A stretch of DNA of 48,760 nucleotides, taken from contig NZ_JQKX01000002.1 of NCBI RefSeq assembly GCF_000746275.1, positions 1-48,760 of the forward strand, in the 5' to 3' direction. Of the stretch, positions 16,301 through 24,481 are shown piece by piece. Position 1 is the stretch's first letter, and each line of letters begins with the position of its first letter. The position numbers were made by a program, and so were the translations under genes. The notes beneath the pieces are model-generated. The model ran no database searches, had not been told where the DNA came from, and saw only the letters and a list, made by a program, of their open reading frames with translations. This DNA is from Thermopetrobacter sp. TC1 (lineage in GTDB: Bacteria; Pseudomonadota; Alphaproteobacteria; Rhizobiales; Aestuariivirgaceae).

Positions 16301-16656
16301 ACCTTGTATTGCACGGTGATCATGCTCATGCCGGGGCGCGAGACCGAGTAGATGTGTTTCAGTCCCTCGATCTCGCCCAGCACCTGCTCCGCCGGCGTGG
16401 TGACCAGCTGCTCCACCTCCTTCGCCGAGGCGCCGGGAAAGGCGATGAACACGTTGGCGAAGGTGACGTTGATCTGCGGCTCCTCCTCGCGCGGGGTGAT
16501 GAGCACCGCAAACACGCCGGAAAGCAGCGTGGCGATAAGGATGAGAAGAGTGACCTGATTGCGCACGAAGGCGCTGGCGATGATGCCGGAGATGCCCAGC
16601 CTGCCGCTGTTCGGCCCCGGTGCACCGGGCGCACCCGTGGAGTTGTTCGCGCTCAT
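13309..16656 (-). CDS. RND-family efflux transporter, inner membrane subunit
   Basis: A 1115-residue AcrB-like RND permease. TM1 lies at about 34-53 (TLLILIATLLSGVFAVLI), followed by a large periplasmic domain and TM2-6. TM4 carries SIGILVDDAIVVVENIHR (about 430-447) with the paired Asp used for proton relay; a second periplasmic domain and TM7-12 follow. The PAEQVLGEIEGLKHIYS and TPREEEPQINV blocks are typical of the subgroup of AcrB/CzcA-like proteins that pump organic or toxic anions. Heavy-metal CzcA features are not obvious, so the substrate is unknown. Its ATG overlaps the stop of the membrane fusion protein gene by 4 bp (ATGA). No TolC-type outer membrane partner is in the window. Confidence 0.92.
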   Translation of the reverse strand: MSANNSTGAPGAPGPNSGRLGISGIIASAFVRNQVTLLILIATLLSGVFAVLITPREEEPQINVTFANVFIAFPGASAKEVEQLVTTPAEQVLGEIEGLKHIYSVSRPGMSMITVQYKVGEPRTDAILRLYDKIFSNLDWLPQNLGVAQPIVKPRSIDDIPIVTFTLWDPSGKRTAHDLKRIAHTLEAELKRIHGTRQVRTIGGPERVVNVAIDPQKLAAYGLALDDLRKALLASNASTDRQSIISDNLNIPVRAGTFLSRPEEVQNLVVGVFGGKPVYLADVATITYGPDTPKNYVSYCTGPDELKKGAPAGCFPAVTIAVAKQPGQNAVVIADKLIRHIEKIKGVFIPDGVKLTVTRNYGKTADDKAKKLIMKLIFATASVVLLVLFTMGWREAVVVGIAVISTLAVTLFASWAYGFTINRVSLFALIFSIGILVDDAIVVVENIHRHLQMGDGRKPWVLIPQAVDEVGSPTILATLTVIAALLPMAFVTGLMGPYMQPIPINASMGMMLSLAVAFIISPWLAYRLIVRGHKHTKEEEKELKAELTFARRVFNRVLGPFLQLGAWGRTKRYLLIFTMIFLLGASMSLGVVQLVILKMLPFDNKSEFKIVVDMPEGTALEKTERTLKALAEVLKEVPEVKNWQLYAGTASPVGFNGLVRQYYLRQEPRFGDIQVNLIDKHERDRKSHEIAADVRNRLLERFKDADFTFKVVEVPPGPPVLSPIVAEIYGLDYDGQLRVAKEVRKVFETTKDIVDIDDTIASGNPRIIVRVDRQRAAALGVPQSAVAQAIVTALGGEDVSYLHTQASKYPVPIRVQLPASEKGSIEDLLNLKVRAVTGKLVPLSEIVILERDRVEQDIYHKDLLPVVYVMGDMTGKIDSPLYGMFEMYATLKDAKDPVTGRSIEQHFISQPEAPVNFALKWDGEWQITYETFRDMGIAYAVGLIGIYFLIVAQFGSYLVPLIIMAPIPLTIIGVMPGHALLGAKFTATSMIGVIALAGIIVRNSILLVDFVNQQCACRVPLREAIIQSAAVRARPILLTAIAAMMGAFFILDDPIFNGLAISLIFGIFVSTILTLVVIPVLYFSYMRRKLKKMGYGPDDPVDWAHEKEEELEKLA

Positions 16657-17759
16657 TCCTGCGCCTCCTTCGCCGCGGCCTCATGTTTCGCATGCTGTTC
16701 CTTCAGGAGAATGGCGGCCTTCAAGGGATCGAGCGCCACCACATCGCCCTCCTGCAGGCCGGCGAGGACCTCCACCAGGCCGTTGCCCAGCGGCCGGCCG
16801 GTGCGCACCTGCAGAAACTCGATCTCCTTGCCCTTGAGGCGATAGACACCGGCAAGCTCGCCCCGGCGCGCCACCGCCTTTTCGGGCACGGCCAGGACCC
16901 TGGCCTTTTCGACCATGAAGGCGCCCTTGATCAGCATGCCGGGAAACAGCCCCTTGCCCTTGTCGGTCATGTAGAGGCGCACGGTGACGGTGTTGGTCTT
17001 CGGATCGGAATAGGGAAAGATGACCATGCGCGAAACCTCGCGCCGCACGCGCCCGGCCAGATCGAGAACCACGGCGGCCTTGCGGTTCTTGCGGATGACG
17101 GGCACATAACGCTGCGGCAGGTCCACATGCGCGCGCATCTCTTCCGTTGAATAGCCGCTCATCAGCGGTGTGCCGGGCGCGGCCAGCTCTCCCACCTCCA
17201 CATGCCGGGCGGTGACGATGCCGGAATAGGGCGCGCGCACCTTGGTGTAGGAAAGCTGCTCCTCCGCCTGTTTGAGGGCCGCCTTCGCCTGGGCCAGGCC
17301 GGCGCGGGCCGCATCCAGTTCAGCCTTGGACTGATCAAAGCGCGCCTTGGGCACCGTGCCCTGCTTATAGAGGCGGGATACGCGGGCGAAATCCTGCTCC
17401 GCCGCCAAGAGGCGGGCCTCTGCACCCTTCACGGCTGCTTTCGCCTGTTCCAGCTGCGCCTTCTGCTGGGTGTCATCCAGCTCGATCAGCAGGGCGCCCT
17501 TCTCCACCCGGTCGTTGACATCGAAATAAATCTTGAGAATGCGCCCGGAGGTCTGCGCGGCGATGGTGGATTCCTTCACCGCTTCGATGACGCCCTCGAA
17601 GAACCGCTCGCGCTCGGCCTCGATGCGCTTGACCGTCGCCGTCTTCAGCGGCAGCGCCTCTTCGGCATGGGCGGGATCTGCACCGGGCAGCGCACCGCCC
17701 GTGAGAGATGCGCCCAGCACTAGCCCAAGGCCAATTGCCGCGAAAATGCCCCGTATCAT
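16653..17759 (-). CDS. RND periplasmic adaptor (membrane fusion protein, HlyD/AcrA family)
   Basis: 368 residues with a signal peptide ending near PAHAEE (1-33). It is built as a standard adaptor: a lipoyl half-motif AAQTSGRILKIYFDVNDRVEKGALLIELD (about 68-96), a coiled-coil hairpin rich in Ala/Gln/Lys (about 100-170), the second lipoyl half KVRAPYSGIVTARHVEVGEL (about 171-190), a beta-barrel domain and a membrane-proximal domain (VPEKAVARR...). It bridges the RND pump at 13309 to an outer membrane channel. The stop overlaps the pump start, so the two are translationally coupled. A 24-bp AT-rich palindrome 180 bp upstream may control the pair. Confidence 0.92.
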   Translation of the reverse strand: MIRGIFAAIGLGLVLGASLTGGALPGADPAHAEEALPLKTATVKRIEAERERFFEGVIEAVKESTIAAQTSGRILKIYFDVNDRVEKGALLIELDDTQQKAQLEQAKAAVKGAEARLLAAEQDFARVSRLYKQGTVPKARFDQSKAELDAARAGLAQAKAALKQAEEQLSYTKVRAPYSGIVTARHVEVGELAAPGTPLMSGYSTEEMRAHVDLPQRYVPVIRKNRKAAVVLDLAGRVRREVSRMVIFPYSDPKTNTVTVRLYMTDKGKGLFPGMLIKGAFMVEKARVLAVPEKAVARRGELAGVYRLKGKEIEFLQVRTGRPLGNGLVEVLAGLQEGDVVALDPLKAAILLKEQHAKHEAAAKEAQE

Positions 17760-17940
17760 GGTCGTTCCCCTGTCTGGATCGTTTCGGCCGTACGCCTTAA
17801 CCCATCTTGGCGAAAGGCACCCCCAGGCGGCGCTCCGTTTTCTTCAAGGCACCGGGCCGATTCATCGCCACCTCGCCTTGAACATTGTAGGCGCTCGCCA
17901 TCCAACCGCAAGCGTGCCCCCGCCGGTTTGTCATGGCGGA

Positions 17941-17964
17941 ATATATTAGCAAAATCTAATATAT
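17941..17964. promoter_or_regulatory. 24-bp palindrome ATATATTAG-N6-CTAATATAT before the RND operon
   Basis: Perfect 9-bp arms with a 6-bp spacer, about 180 bp upstream of the adaptor start. AT-rich arms of this kind are typical of small winged-helix repressors, including BigR-like ones. The window's ArsR protein is a possible but untested binder. Confidence 0.5.
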
Positions 17965-18207
17965 CAATGGCGCGCATGCGCATCGGGTCTCTTTTGCCTC
18001 TCTCTCCCGCCTGGTGGGACGGCAACATCATCGTGCAGGGGTCTGTATCCTTATCTTCGGACCTGAAAGGCATAAAAAGGTCAGGTTTCCGACGCAGCCA
18101 GAGTTTGTTTGCCTCGGCATGCGACATGCGGCCTGACGCATTCACCCATTTTTCGGCAATCGCCGCTCTTGACAGAGACACGATGACGGCCTACGTGAAA
18201 GCTGCAC

Positions 18208-18224
18208 TTGCAAATCATTCGCAA
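18208..18224. promoter_or_regulatory. Fur-like box 1 upstream of feo
   Basis: TTGCAAATCATTCGCAA is nearly self-complementary and fits the TGCAAAT-type iron-regulator boxes of alphaproteobacteria. A second copy lies 50 bp downstream. Confidence 0.55.
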
Positions 18225-18229
18225 TTGGT

Positions 18230-18243
18230 TTGATCCAGATCAA
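18230..18243. promoter_or_regulatory. FNR/FixK-type box upstream of feo
   Basis: TTGATCCAGATCAA is an exact TTGAT-N4-ATCAA site, centred between the two Fur-like boxes and about 270 bp upstream of feoA. It predicts activation of ferrous iron uptake at low oxygen. Confidence 0.75.
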
Positions 18244-18274
18244 ATACATGTTCACGAAAGTGTGGCAGAGATGG

Positions 18275-18290
18275 TTGCGAGTGATTTGCA
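18275..18290. promoter_or_regulatory. Fur-like box 2 upstream of feo
   Basis: TTGCGAGTGATTTGCA, close to the reverse complement of box 1. Together the boxes bracket the FNR site. No gene is supportable from 17760 to 18512. Confidence 0.5.
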
Positions 18291-18512
18291 TGCGCGTTTG
18301 CATCTCGCCCCGTCCCGCCCTTTGCCGGACCGGTAGCGGCAGGAGAATGAGGCCCCGGTGCGATGCTCCGATGGTGTCTGGGGATTGAAAGGCCAAAGGG
18401 CGCAGGATGCGTCTGGTGCGGGATGACTTGGCAGCGGCGGGATGCATAAGGATGCATCCGCAATTGCGAAAACGGTGAGGCAGTGGCGAATATCGGGAAA
18501 GAGTGACGGATC

Positions 18513-18917
18513 ATGACCTTGCAGGCAGACCTTCATGCGCACGCCTTGAGAGAGCAGGAAACGCCCGGCGAGAACGGGGCTGTGCCGGCGCAAACGGCGC
18601 AAGTCTCTTCCGCTGCGATGAATGCGCAGGACCGCAAGGCTGATCCGCTCACCGCTGTGCATCATGCGGCCGATCGCCTGTCCCCGCTCACCGAGGCCAG
18701 GGCGGGAGAACGGCTGTGCGTGCGTTCTGTTGCCGGCAGCCCAACCTTTTTGCGCCGCATGATGGATCTGGGCTTGCGTGCCGGCATTCCCATCGAGATC
18801 GTGCATAAGAACCCGGCCGGTGTTGTGGTGCGTCTGGACGGCATGCGCATGGCCATCAGCCCGGCGGCCGGGCGGCACATTTTCGTGACACCCTGCCCCG
18901 GCCGCCCCCGGCGCTGA
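18513..18917 (+). CDS. feoA: FeoA-domain protein
   Basis: 134 residues. The last 75 form the SH3-like FeoA domain: LTEARAGERLCVRSVAG, then FLRRMMDLGLRAGIPIEIVHKNPAGVVVRLDGMRMAISPAAGRHIFV. FeoA is a small cytoplasmic protein that supports FeoB-dependent ferrous iron import. The N-terminal 58 residues are a low-complexity extension, so translation may really begin at an internal ATG (18618, MNAQDRK); neither start has a strong ribosome-binding site. feoB starts 31 bp downstream. An FNR box and two Fur-like boxes lie upstream. Confidence 0.85.
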   Translation: MTLQADLHAHALREQETPGENGAVPAQTAQVSSAAMNAQDRKADPLTAVHHAADRLSPLTEARAGERLCVRSVAGSPTFLRRMMDLGLRAGIPIEIVHKNPAGVVVRLDGMRMAISPAAGRHIFVTPCPGRPRR

Positions 18918-18948
18918 CATGCCTTGATCCTCTCTTCCGGAGCGCGCC

Positions 18949-21359
18949 ATGAAAGCCTGCTGCACCGACGCCGCCCCCGATCCGAAAGGACGCACGGGCG
19001 CCACCGGCAAGGACAGCGGCGAACCCCTCAGCCGCACCCTGCGCGTTGCCATCGCCGGCAATCCCAACTGCGGCAAGACCACGCTGTTCAATCTCTTCAC
19101 CGGCGCGCGCCAGCGCACCGGCAACTGGCCGGGCGTGACCGTGGAACGCAAGAGCGGCACCTTTGCCGATGATGAGGGCACGCTGGAGATCATCGATCTG
19201 CCGGGGGTCTATACCCTGCGCCCCATTCCCGGCCGCGAGGATCAGTCGCTGGATGAGAAGATCGCCCGCGATGCCATCGTGCGCGATCCGTTCGATGTGG
19301 TGGTGGACGTGGTCGATGCCACCAATCTGGAGCGCAATCTCTATCTTTTGGCGCAGCTGGTGGAAACCGGGCGCCCGGTGGTCATTGCGCTGAACATGAT
19401 GGACGAGGCGCGCCGGCAGGGGCTGGCCATCGATCCGGCCGCACTGGAAGAGGCAACCGGCGTGCCGGTTGTGCCGATGGTGGCGCGGCAGGCGGAGGGC
19501 TTTGCCGATCTTGTGCGCACCATCAGGACGGTGGCGCGCGAGGGGAAGAGGCCTGAGCGTACGGTTGTTTATCCGGAGCCGGTGGAGCGCCTGATCGCCG
19601 AGCTTGAGCCGGTGATTGCCTATACCGCCCAAAAGGAGGGCGTATCCCCCCGCTGGCTGGCCGTGCGCCTGATTGAGGGCGATGACCTGGCGCTCAAGCT
19701 GGCCGGTGAGGAGACGGCGGGCGTTTTGCGCCGGGCCCTGCCCAAGCTGAAAAAGGCGCTGGGCGAGGATCCGGATCTGGTGATCGCCGATGCGCGCTAT
19801 GCCTTTGCCCATGCGGCGGCACAGCGGGCGGTGCACCGGCGGGGCGAACTGGCGGCTTCCGCGTCTGATGCCATCGACCGGGTGGTGCTGCACTGGCTGG
19901 CAGGGCCGGCGATCTTTCTCTTCGCCATCTATCTGATGTTCCTGCTCACCATCAATGTGGGCGGCGCCTTCGTCGATTTCTTCGATCTGTTCGCGCAGGC
20001 CCTGTTCGTGGACGGCACGCGTCAGATCCTCTCCGCCCTTGGCGCACCGGAATGGCTGATCGTCATTCTTGCTGATGGTCTGGGCGCCGGTATCCAGACG
20101 GTGGCCACCTTCATTCCCATCATCGGCATTCTCTTTCTCGTGCTCTCGCTGCTGGAGGATTCCGGCTATATGGTGCGGGCCGCCTTTCTCATGGACCGCC
20201 TGATGCGCACCATCGGCCTGCCGGGCAAGGCCTTCGTGCCGCTGATCGTCGGCTTCGGCTGCAACGTGCCGGCGGTGCTCTCCGCCCGCACGCTGGAAAA
20301 TCCGCGCGAGCGCACGCTGGCCATCCTGATGACGCCGTTCATGTCCTGCGGGGCGCGGCTGACGGTCTATGCCCTCTTCGCCGCCGTCTTCTTCCCCAAG
20401 GGCGGGCAGAACGTGGTTTTCCTGCTCTATCTCGTCGGGATTGCCGCCGCCATCCTCACCGGACTGCTGTTCAAGCGCACCTTGCTGAAAGGCGAGGCCA
20501 CGCCCTTCGTCATGGAACTGCCGCCCTACCGCCTGCCGCGGCTGTCCAATCTGTTCCTGCATGCCTGGAACCGGCTGAAAGGATTTGTTTTCGGGGCGGG
20601 CAAGGTGATCGTGGTGATTGTTGCCGTGCTCTCCTTTTTCAATCAGATGGGCACGGACGGCAGCTTCGGCCATGCGGACACGGAGCGCTCCATGCTTTCG
20701 GCCACGGGCAAGGCCATCACGCCGGTGTTTGCGCCCTTGGGCATCCGGGAGGAGAACTGGCCGGCCACGGTTGGGCTATTCACCGGCGTTTTCGCCAAGG
20801 AGGTGGTGGTGGGCACGCTCAATGCCCTTTATGCCACCTAGACGCCGGCGCCCGCCCGCAACAGGAAGAGAGCCCCGGCATCGGCGAAAAGATCGCGGCG
20901 GCCTTCGCCTCCATTCCGCAAAACCTCAAAGATCTCGGCGAGGCCTTCATCGATCCGCTCGGCCTTTCCGCCACGGGCGATGCCGAAGCCGTCAAGACCG
21001 ATCAGGGCGTGAACGAGGCCACCTTCGCCGCCATGCGCAGCCGTTTTGACGGCAAGATCGGCGCCTTTGCCTACATGCTCTTCGTGCTGCTCTATTTCCC
21101 CTGCGCGGCCACCTTTGCGGCCATTGCCCGCGAGGCGGGCTTACGCTGGGCGGTGCTCTCCGGCGCATGGAGCTCATGGCTGGGCTGGTCCGTGGCCGTG
21201 GCCTTCTATCAGGCGGCCACATTGCCGCGGCATCCGCTTTCTTCCGCCTTGTGGCTCATTGCCCTGGCGGCGGTCATGGCCGGGATCATCGCCCTTCTGC
21301 ACGTCATCAGCCGGCAGAAGCCGGGCACGCCCTCCTCATTGCCGGCAGCGGCGGAATGA
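18949..21359 (+). pseudogene. feoB: FeoB ferrous iron transporter, interrupted by a one-base frameshift
   Basis: Residues 1-630 read FeoB in one frame: G1 motif GNPNCGKTT, switch region WPGVTVERK, G3 DLPGVYTL and G4 NMMD, then a membrane domain with Gate motifs GFGCNVPAV and MSCGARL and the C-terminal GVFAKEVVVGTL. The frame then stops at TAG 20839-20841. The remaining 170 or so residues (ARPQQEESPGIGEKIAAAF ... FAYMLFVLLYFPCAATFAAI) continue in another frame to 21359. Adding one C in CACC-TAGAC near 20838 would restore an uninterrupted protein of about 803 residues. The cause could be a real mutation, a sequencing error in a C run, or recoding. Everything else looks conserved, so the lesion is recent or artificial. 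The gene sits between feoA and feoC. Confidence 0.88.
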
Positions 21360-21446
21360 TGCTGAAGGGAATGGTGCTCGTAGACATTTGCGGCCACATC
21401 GGTCAGCCCCCAGGAACCCCGCTGCGGCCATGACGGTGAAAGGCTC

Positions 21447-21674
21447 ATGCTGGATGCCATTCAGACATATCTGAAGCGCCACAGGCAGGCCTGTCTTGCC
21501 GATATCGCCCAGGCCGTCAATGCACCGGCCGAGGCCGTGTTGCCCATGCTGGAGCTTCTGGAAAGCAAGGGGCGCATTGCACGCGCGCAGACAGACACCC
21601 GCGCCTGCGGCGGCTGCACCCGCTGTGACCCTGCCGCACTCACGGTCTGGACCTGGCAGGATCAGGCCGAATGA
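21447..21674 (+). CDS. feoC: FeoC-like winged-helix protein with Cys cluster
   Basis: 75 residues. An N-terminal winged helix (MLDAIQTYLKRHRQACLADIAQAVNAPAEAVLPMLELLESKGRIAR, in parts) is followed by a Cys-rich loop CGGCTRCDP near residues 54-62, as in FeoC proteins that bind an Fe-S cluster and regulate or stabilise FeoB. It follows the end of feoB by 87 bp in the same direction, completing an ABC arrangement. The ATG follows GTGAAAGGCTC, a modest ribosome-binding site. Confidence 0.8.
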   Translation: MLDAIQTYLKRHRQACLADIAQAVNAPAEAVLPMLELLESKGRIARAQTDTRACGGCTRCDPAALTVWTWQDQAE

Positions 21675-21720
21675 ACGCGGGTTATGCCCGGTTTTGAGGC
21701 GTCGGCCTGCCCCGGCCCGG

Positions 21721-23607
21721 TCACTGGGCGGAGGCGCCACTGGCTGTTTGTGGCGGGGCGGTGAAGCGTGAGAAGAAGTTGGTCTTCACCGAGCGCTGGG
21801 CTGTGGGCGTTGGCTGCTCCGGCGCCTTTTTGGCATTGGCCGTCTTGCGCGGGCGAAGCCGGGCGCGGCGCGCCTTCTTGCGGCGCTGTGCGGGCCGGGT
21901 CTTTTTCGCCGTCGTCTTCTTGCGCACGGTCTTGCCCTTGCCCGTGGCGGGCAATGGCGCCAGCTGAATGGGGCCGGTGAAGGCGGCCGCGGCGCTCTTT
22001 TCCGGAATAAGCAGCTCCGTGCCGGGCTTGAGGTTGCGCACGGAAGCGATGCGATCGGCATTGGCGCGAAGAATGAGCGGATAGGCGAGCACATCGCCAT
22101 AGGCCTCAAAGGCGATGCGGCTTAGGGTATCGCCGCGGCGCACACGGGTATAGCGCTTGCCGTTGCGCATATAGAAGCGCCCGGAATCGGCCGCCGCGCC
22201 CGCGGCGAGGCTCGTGTGCGCGCCTTCGCGCTTCAAGGCCTCGATATAGCCCTGCTCACCGGCGTTTCCGGCCTCGGCCGCATCCGGCGGAATGATGCTG
22301 GCCAGCAGCAGACGCAGATCTACCTTGCCATCCGCACCGCGCAGGGCGGCGGGCATGGCGGTCTGGCCGGTCTCGTCCAGCGCGCGTTCCAGAAGCCGGG
22401 TGACATCCTCCTGACTGCGGCCCTCCGCCAGGGCCCGATCGACCAATGCGGCCAAGGCGCTGCGCAGATCGGCGGTCTGCCGCGGCGTGACGGCGGTGCC
22501 GGCGCGGGTGATGTTCTGCAATGCCGCCACCACGTTTTCGGTCAAGGCCTGCATGTCCTTCCTGCTGGCCGCGCCCATGCTCACCGGCGGCTCGGCAGGC
22601 GATGCGGCGGCCGCCCTGGCGGCCTTCCTTTCAGGCCCTTTTGCCTTCTCGGCCGATTCATTCTGCGGGGCTGCGGCCTCCTTTCCGGGATTGCCGGCCA
22701 TGGCCTCACCCACCACGGCGGCCAGCGCCAGGCGCGTATCCACAGCGGCCTGCTCCGTGCCCTTCGCCGGGGCGGATTTTTCCTTCGCTTTCTCCTTCAT
22801 CTCACCGGCGCCCTTTGCCGGTGCGGACGACGCAGGTATGACAGCCAGTGTTGCGGGCGCTTCCGCAGCCGGAATGATGCGCTCCTCGTCCTTGCGGATG
22901 CGCTCCTTGTCATCGGACGCAGATTTGGCTGCGACAACGGACGGCGCCTGTACAGGCGACACGGCCGCAGGCGCAGGCTTCTTCTGCATGGCCTTCCCCT
23001 TTTCAGGCTTTTCAGCATTTGCCTCAGCCTTGACGGTGGATGGCATCGTCACCGCCGCCGTCGCTATTACAGCCGCCTTTGTGCTTTCGGATGTGTTTTT
23101 GGCGCCTGCGGCAGGGCGCACCGGGCGCAGGATGGTCTCGTTCCTGCGGGGTTTTTGCGCGACAGACGTGGTGTCGCGGACCGCGGCCACGCCCGCATGC
23201 TGGGGCGTGGCGGGCGGACGGGCGGCAAGCAGCAGGCCGGCAAGCGTGCCGCCGGCGATGGCGGAGACCACGAAAATGGCCGCGAGAATGGGAAAATGCG
23301 CGCGCCAGCCGCCTTCATCCTCCAGCCCGTCAAGCGGCAGATCGGCAAGGGCCTCGCCGCCGCCATGCGCGGGCGCGTGTCCGTGACCTGAGCCCGTGGC
23401 AGATGCGGCCGGGGCTGTCCGGGTGCCCGGGCCGGGGTGCGCTGTGGCACCGTTATGTTGGCCAGACAATGGCGCCCTGTTCTGCATGGGCGGAACGGCC
23501 TCGGCACCGGCGCGCAGGCGCAGCCTTTGCAGCACGGCCTCGGCGGATTCTGCTGGCGTGCCGGCGGGCCGGCCCTGCAGTCGATCGGGAAACAGAGGTT
23601 TGGTCAT
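21721..23607 (-). CDS. Large LysM-domain membrane-anchored protein
   Basis: 628 residues. The ATG at 23607 is preceded by GGACGGAAGG; a longer frame to 23655 has no such site. The N-terminal 105 residues look cytoplasmic and disordered. One membrane segment follows (about 108-130, ILAAIFVVSAIAGGTLAGLL), then a long Ala/Lys/Pro-rich linker. A helical domain (about 365-500) contains MQALTENVVAALQ and ALVDRALAEGRSQEDVTRLL. A LysM domain (RVRRGDTLSRIAFEAYGD ... LKPGTELLIPE) is followed by a very basic tail. The helical-plus-LysM part aligns with the smaller LysM protein upstream at 23756. LysM binds peptidoglycan, so the protein probably spans from inner membrane to wall. Last gene of a three-gene operon with an exported rhodanese. 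Confidence 0.75.
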   Translation of the reverse strand: MTKPLFPDRLQGRPAGTPAESAEAVLQRLRLRAGAEAVPPMQNRAPLSGQHNGATAHPGPGTRTAPAASATGSGHGHAPAHGGGEALADLPLDGLEDEGGWRAHFPILAAIFVVSAIAGGTLAGLLLAARPPATPQHAGVAAVRDTTSVAQKPRRNETILRPVRPAAGAKNTSESTKAAVIATAAVTMPSTVKAEANAEKPEKGKAMQKKPAPAAVSPVQAPSVVAAKSASDDKERIRKDEERIIPAAEAPATLAVIPASSAPAKGAGEMKEKAKEKSAPAKGTEQAAVDTRLALAAVVGEAMAGNPGKEAAAPQNESAEKAKGPERKAARAAAASPAEPPVSMGAASRKDMQALTENVVAALQNITRAGTAVTPRQTADLRSALAALVDRALAEGRSQEDVTRLLERALDETGQTAMPAALRGADGKVDLRLLLASIIPPDAAEAGNAGEQGYIEALKREGAHTSLAAGAAADSGRFYMRNGKRYTRVRRGDTLSRIAFEAYGDVLAYPLILRANADRIASVRNLKPGTELLIPEKSAAAAFTGPIQLAPLPATGKGKTVRKKTTAKKTRPAQRRKKARRARLRPRKTANAKKAPEQPTPTAQRSVKTNFFSRFTAPPQTASGASAQ

Positions 23608-23755
23608 GACCTTCCGTCCTTTCCGTTTCGCCCCCCGGTCCTGTCTTTGGCGCACATTGCGCGCGAAACGCCCCGTCTTCCTTTCTTCCTGTTTCTCACC
23701 GCCGCCCTTGCTTCGCCCTGCCGCCGGGCAATTGGCCGCTGAAGTGCGGCCTGTT

Positions 23756-24481
23756 TCAGGGCAGCCTGAGCTTCTGCCCGACGTAGAGCAGATCGGGATT
23801 GCTCAGGCGGTCCTTGTTGGCCTCGTAGATCTTGCGCCACATGGCGGCATCGCCATAAACGCGGCGGGCGATGGTGCCCAGGGTATCGCCGGGCTGCACG
23901 ACTACGGTCTTGCCCGCGGCTGCGGCCTGCTGCTCGGCGCGGCCCGCCGTGTCTGCCTCCACGGTGGTGCTTTCGCCCTCGGCCTTCAGCGCGCGGGTGT
24001 AGGCATCCTCAGGCGCGGCCTTCTTTTCGGCGCGGCGCACAAGCTCAGCCAGCAAGGCGCGCGGCTCCATGCCGCGACGGGCAAGCAGCTCCTCCAGAGA
24101 ACCGCCGCCGCGGCCTTCCAGCGCCTCCTGCAACAGCTGCAAGACGTCCTCGGTGCTCTTGCCCTCGGCGGTGGCCTTGTTCACAAGCGCCTGCAGCGCC
24201 TGCATGAAATCCTGCCCGCCCGCGGCCGTGTTCTTTCCGCCCGCGGCGGCCTTGCCCTCGCCTGCGGTGAGGCTTTCGATCACCTTTTCGGTAAGGGCCT
24301 TCAGCTCCTCGACGTCAGCGCCGGAGTCCGGCATGGGCAGCGGCTCCACCTCGGCGGGGGCCTGCTGCGCCAGCGCGGGCCGCGGCGCGGGCAACAGCCC
24401 CGTGGCCATGGCGAGAACCAGCGACAGAACAAGGCCGCTTGCGCCTTTGAACATCTGGATATGCCGCCCGCGCCACTTCAT
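23756..24481 (-). CDS. Exported LysM protein, paralogue of its downstream neighbour
   Basis: 241 residues. The ATG at 24481 overlaps the rhodanese stop by 4 bp (ATGA), which fixes the start and shows translational coupling. A signal peptide covers about 1-38 (ending RPALAQQ). A helical domain (50-165) contains ELKALTEKVIESL and ALVNKATAEGKSTEDVLQLLQEAL, followed by YTRALKAEGES. The C-terminal LysM is VVQPGDTLGTIARRVYGD ... LLYVGQKLRLP. The helical domain matches the one in the large LysM protein in the same order and just before LysM, so the pair arose by duplication. I do not recognise the helical domain as a named family. Confidence 0.8.
   Translation of the reverse strand: MKWRGRHIQMFKGASGLVLSLVLAMATGLLPAPRPALAQQAPAEVEPLPMPDSGADVEELKALTEKVIESLTAGEGKAAAGGKNTAAGGQDFMQALQALVNKATAEGKSTEDVLQLLQEALEGRGGGSLEELLARRGMEPRALLAELVRRAEKKAAPEDAYTRALKAEGESTTVEADTAGRAEQQAAAAGKTVVVQPGDTLGTIARRVYGDAAMWRKIYEANKDRLSNPDLLYVGQKLRLP

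Noticed and set aside
17928-18233. 101-codon plus-strand frame before feoA
   Set aside because: Overlaps the regulatory palindromes, has no ribosome-binding site and no coding features.
18856-20673. 605-codon minus-strand open frame opposite feoB
   Set aside because: Mirror of feoB coding; composition typical of antisense reading.
22216-23391. 391-codon plus-strand frame opposite the large LysM gene
   Set aside because: Antisense of the Ala/Lys-rich linker; the minus-strand LysM frame has a start site, membrane segment and domain.
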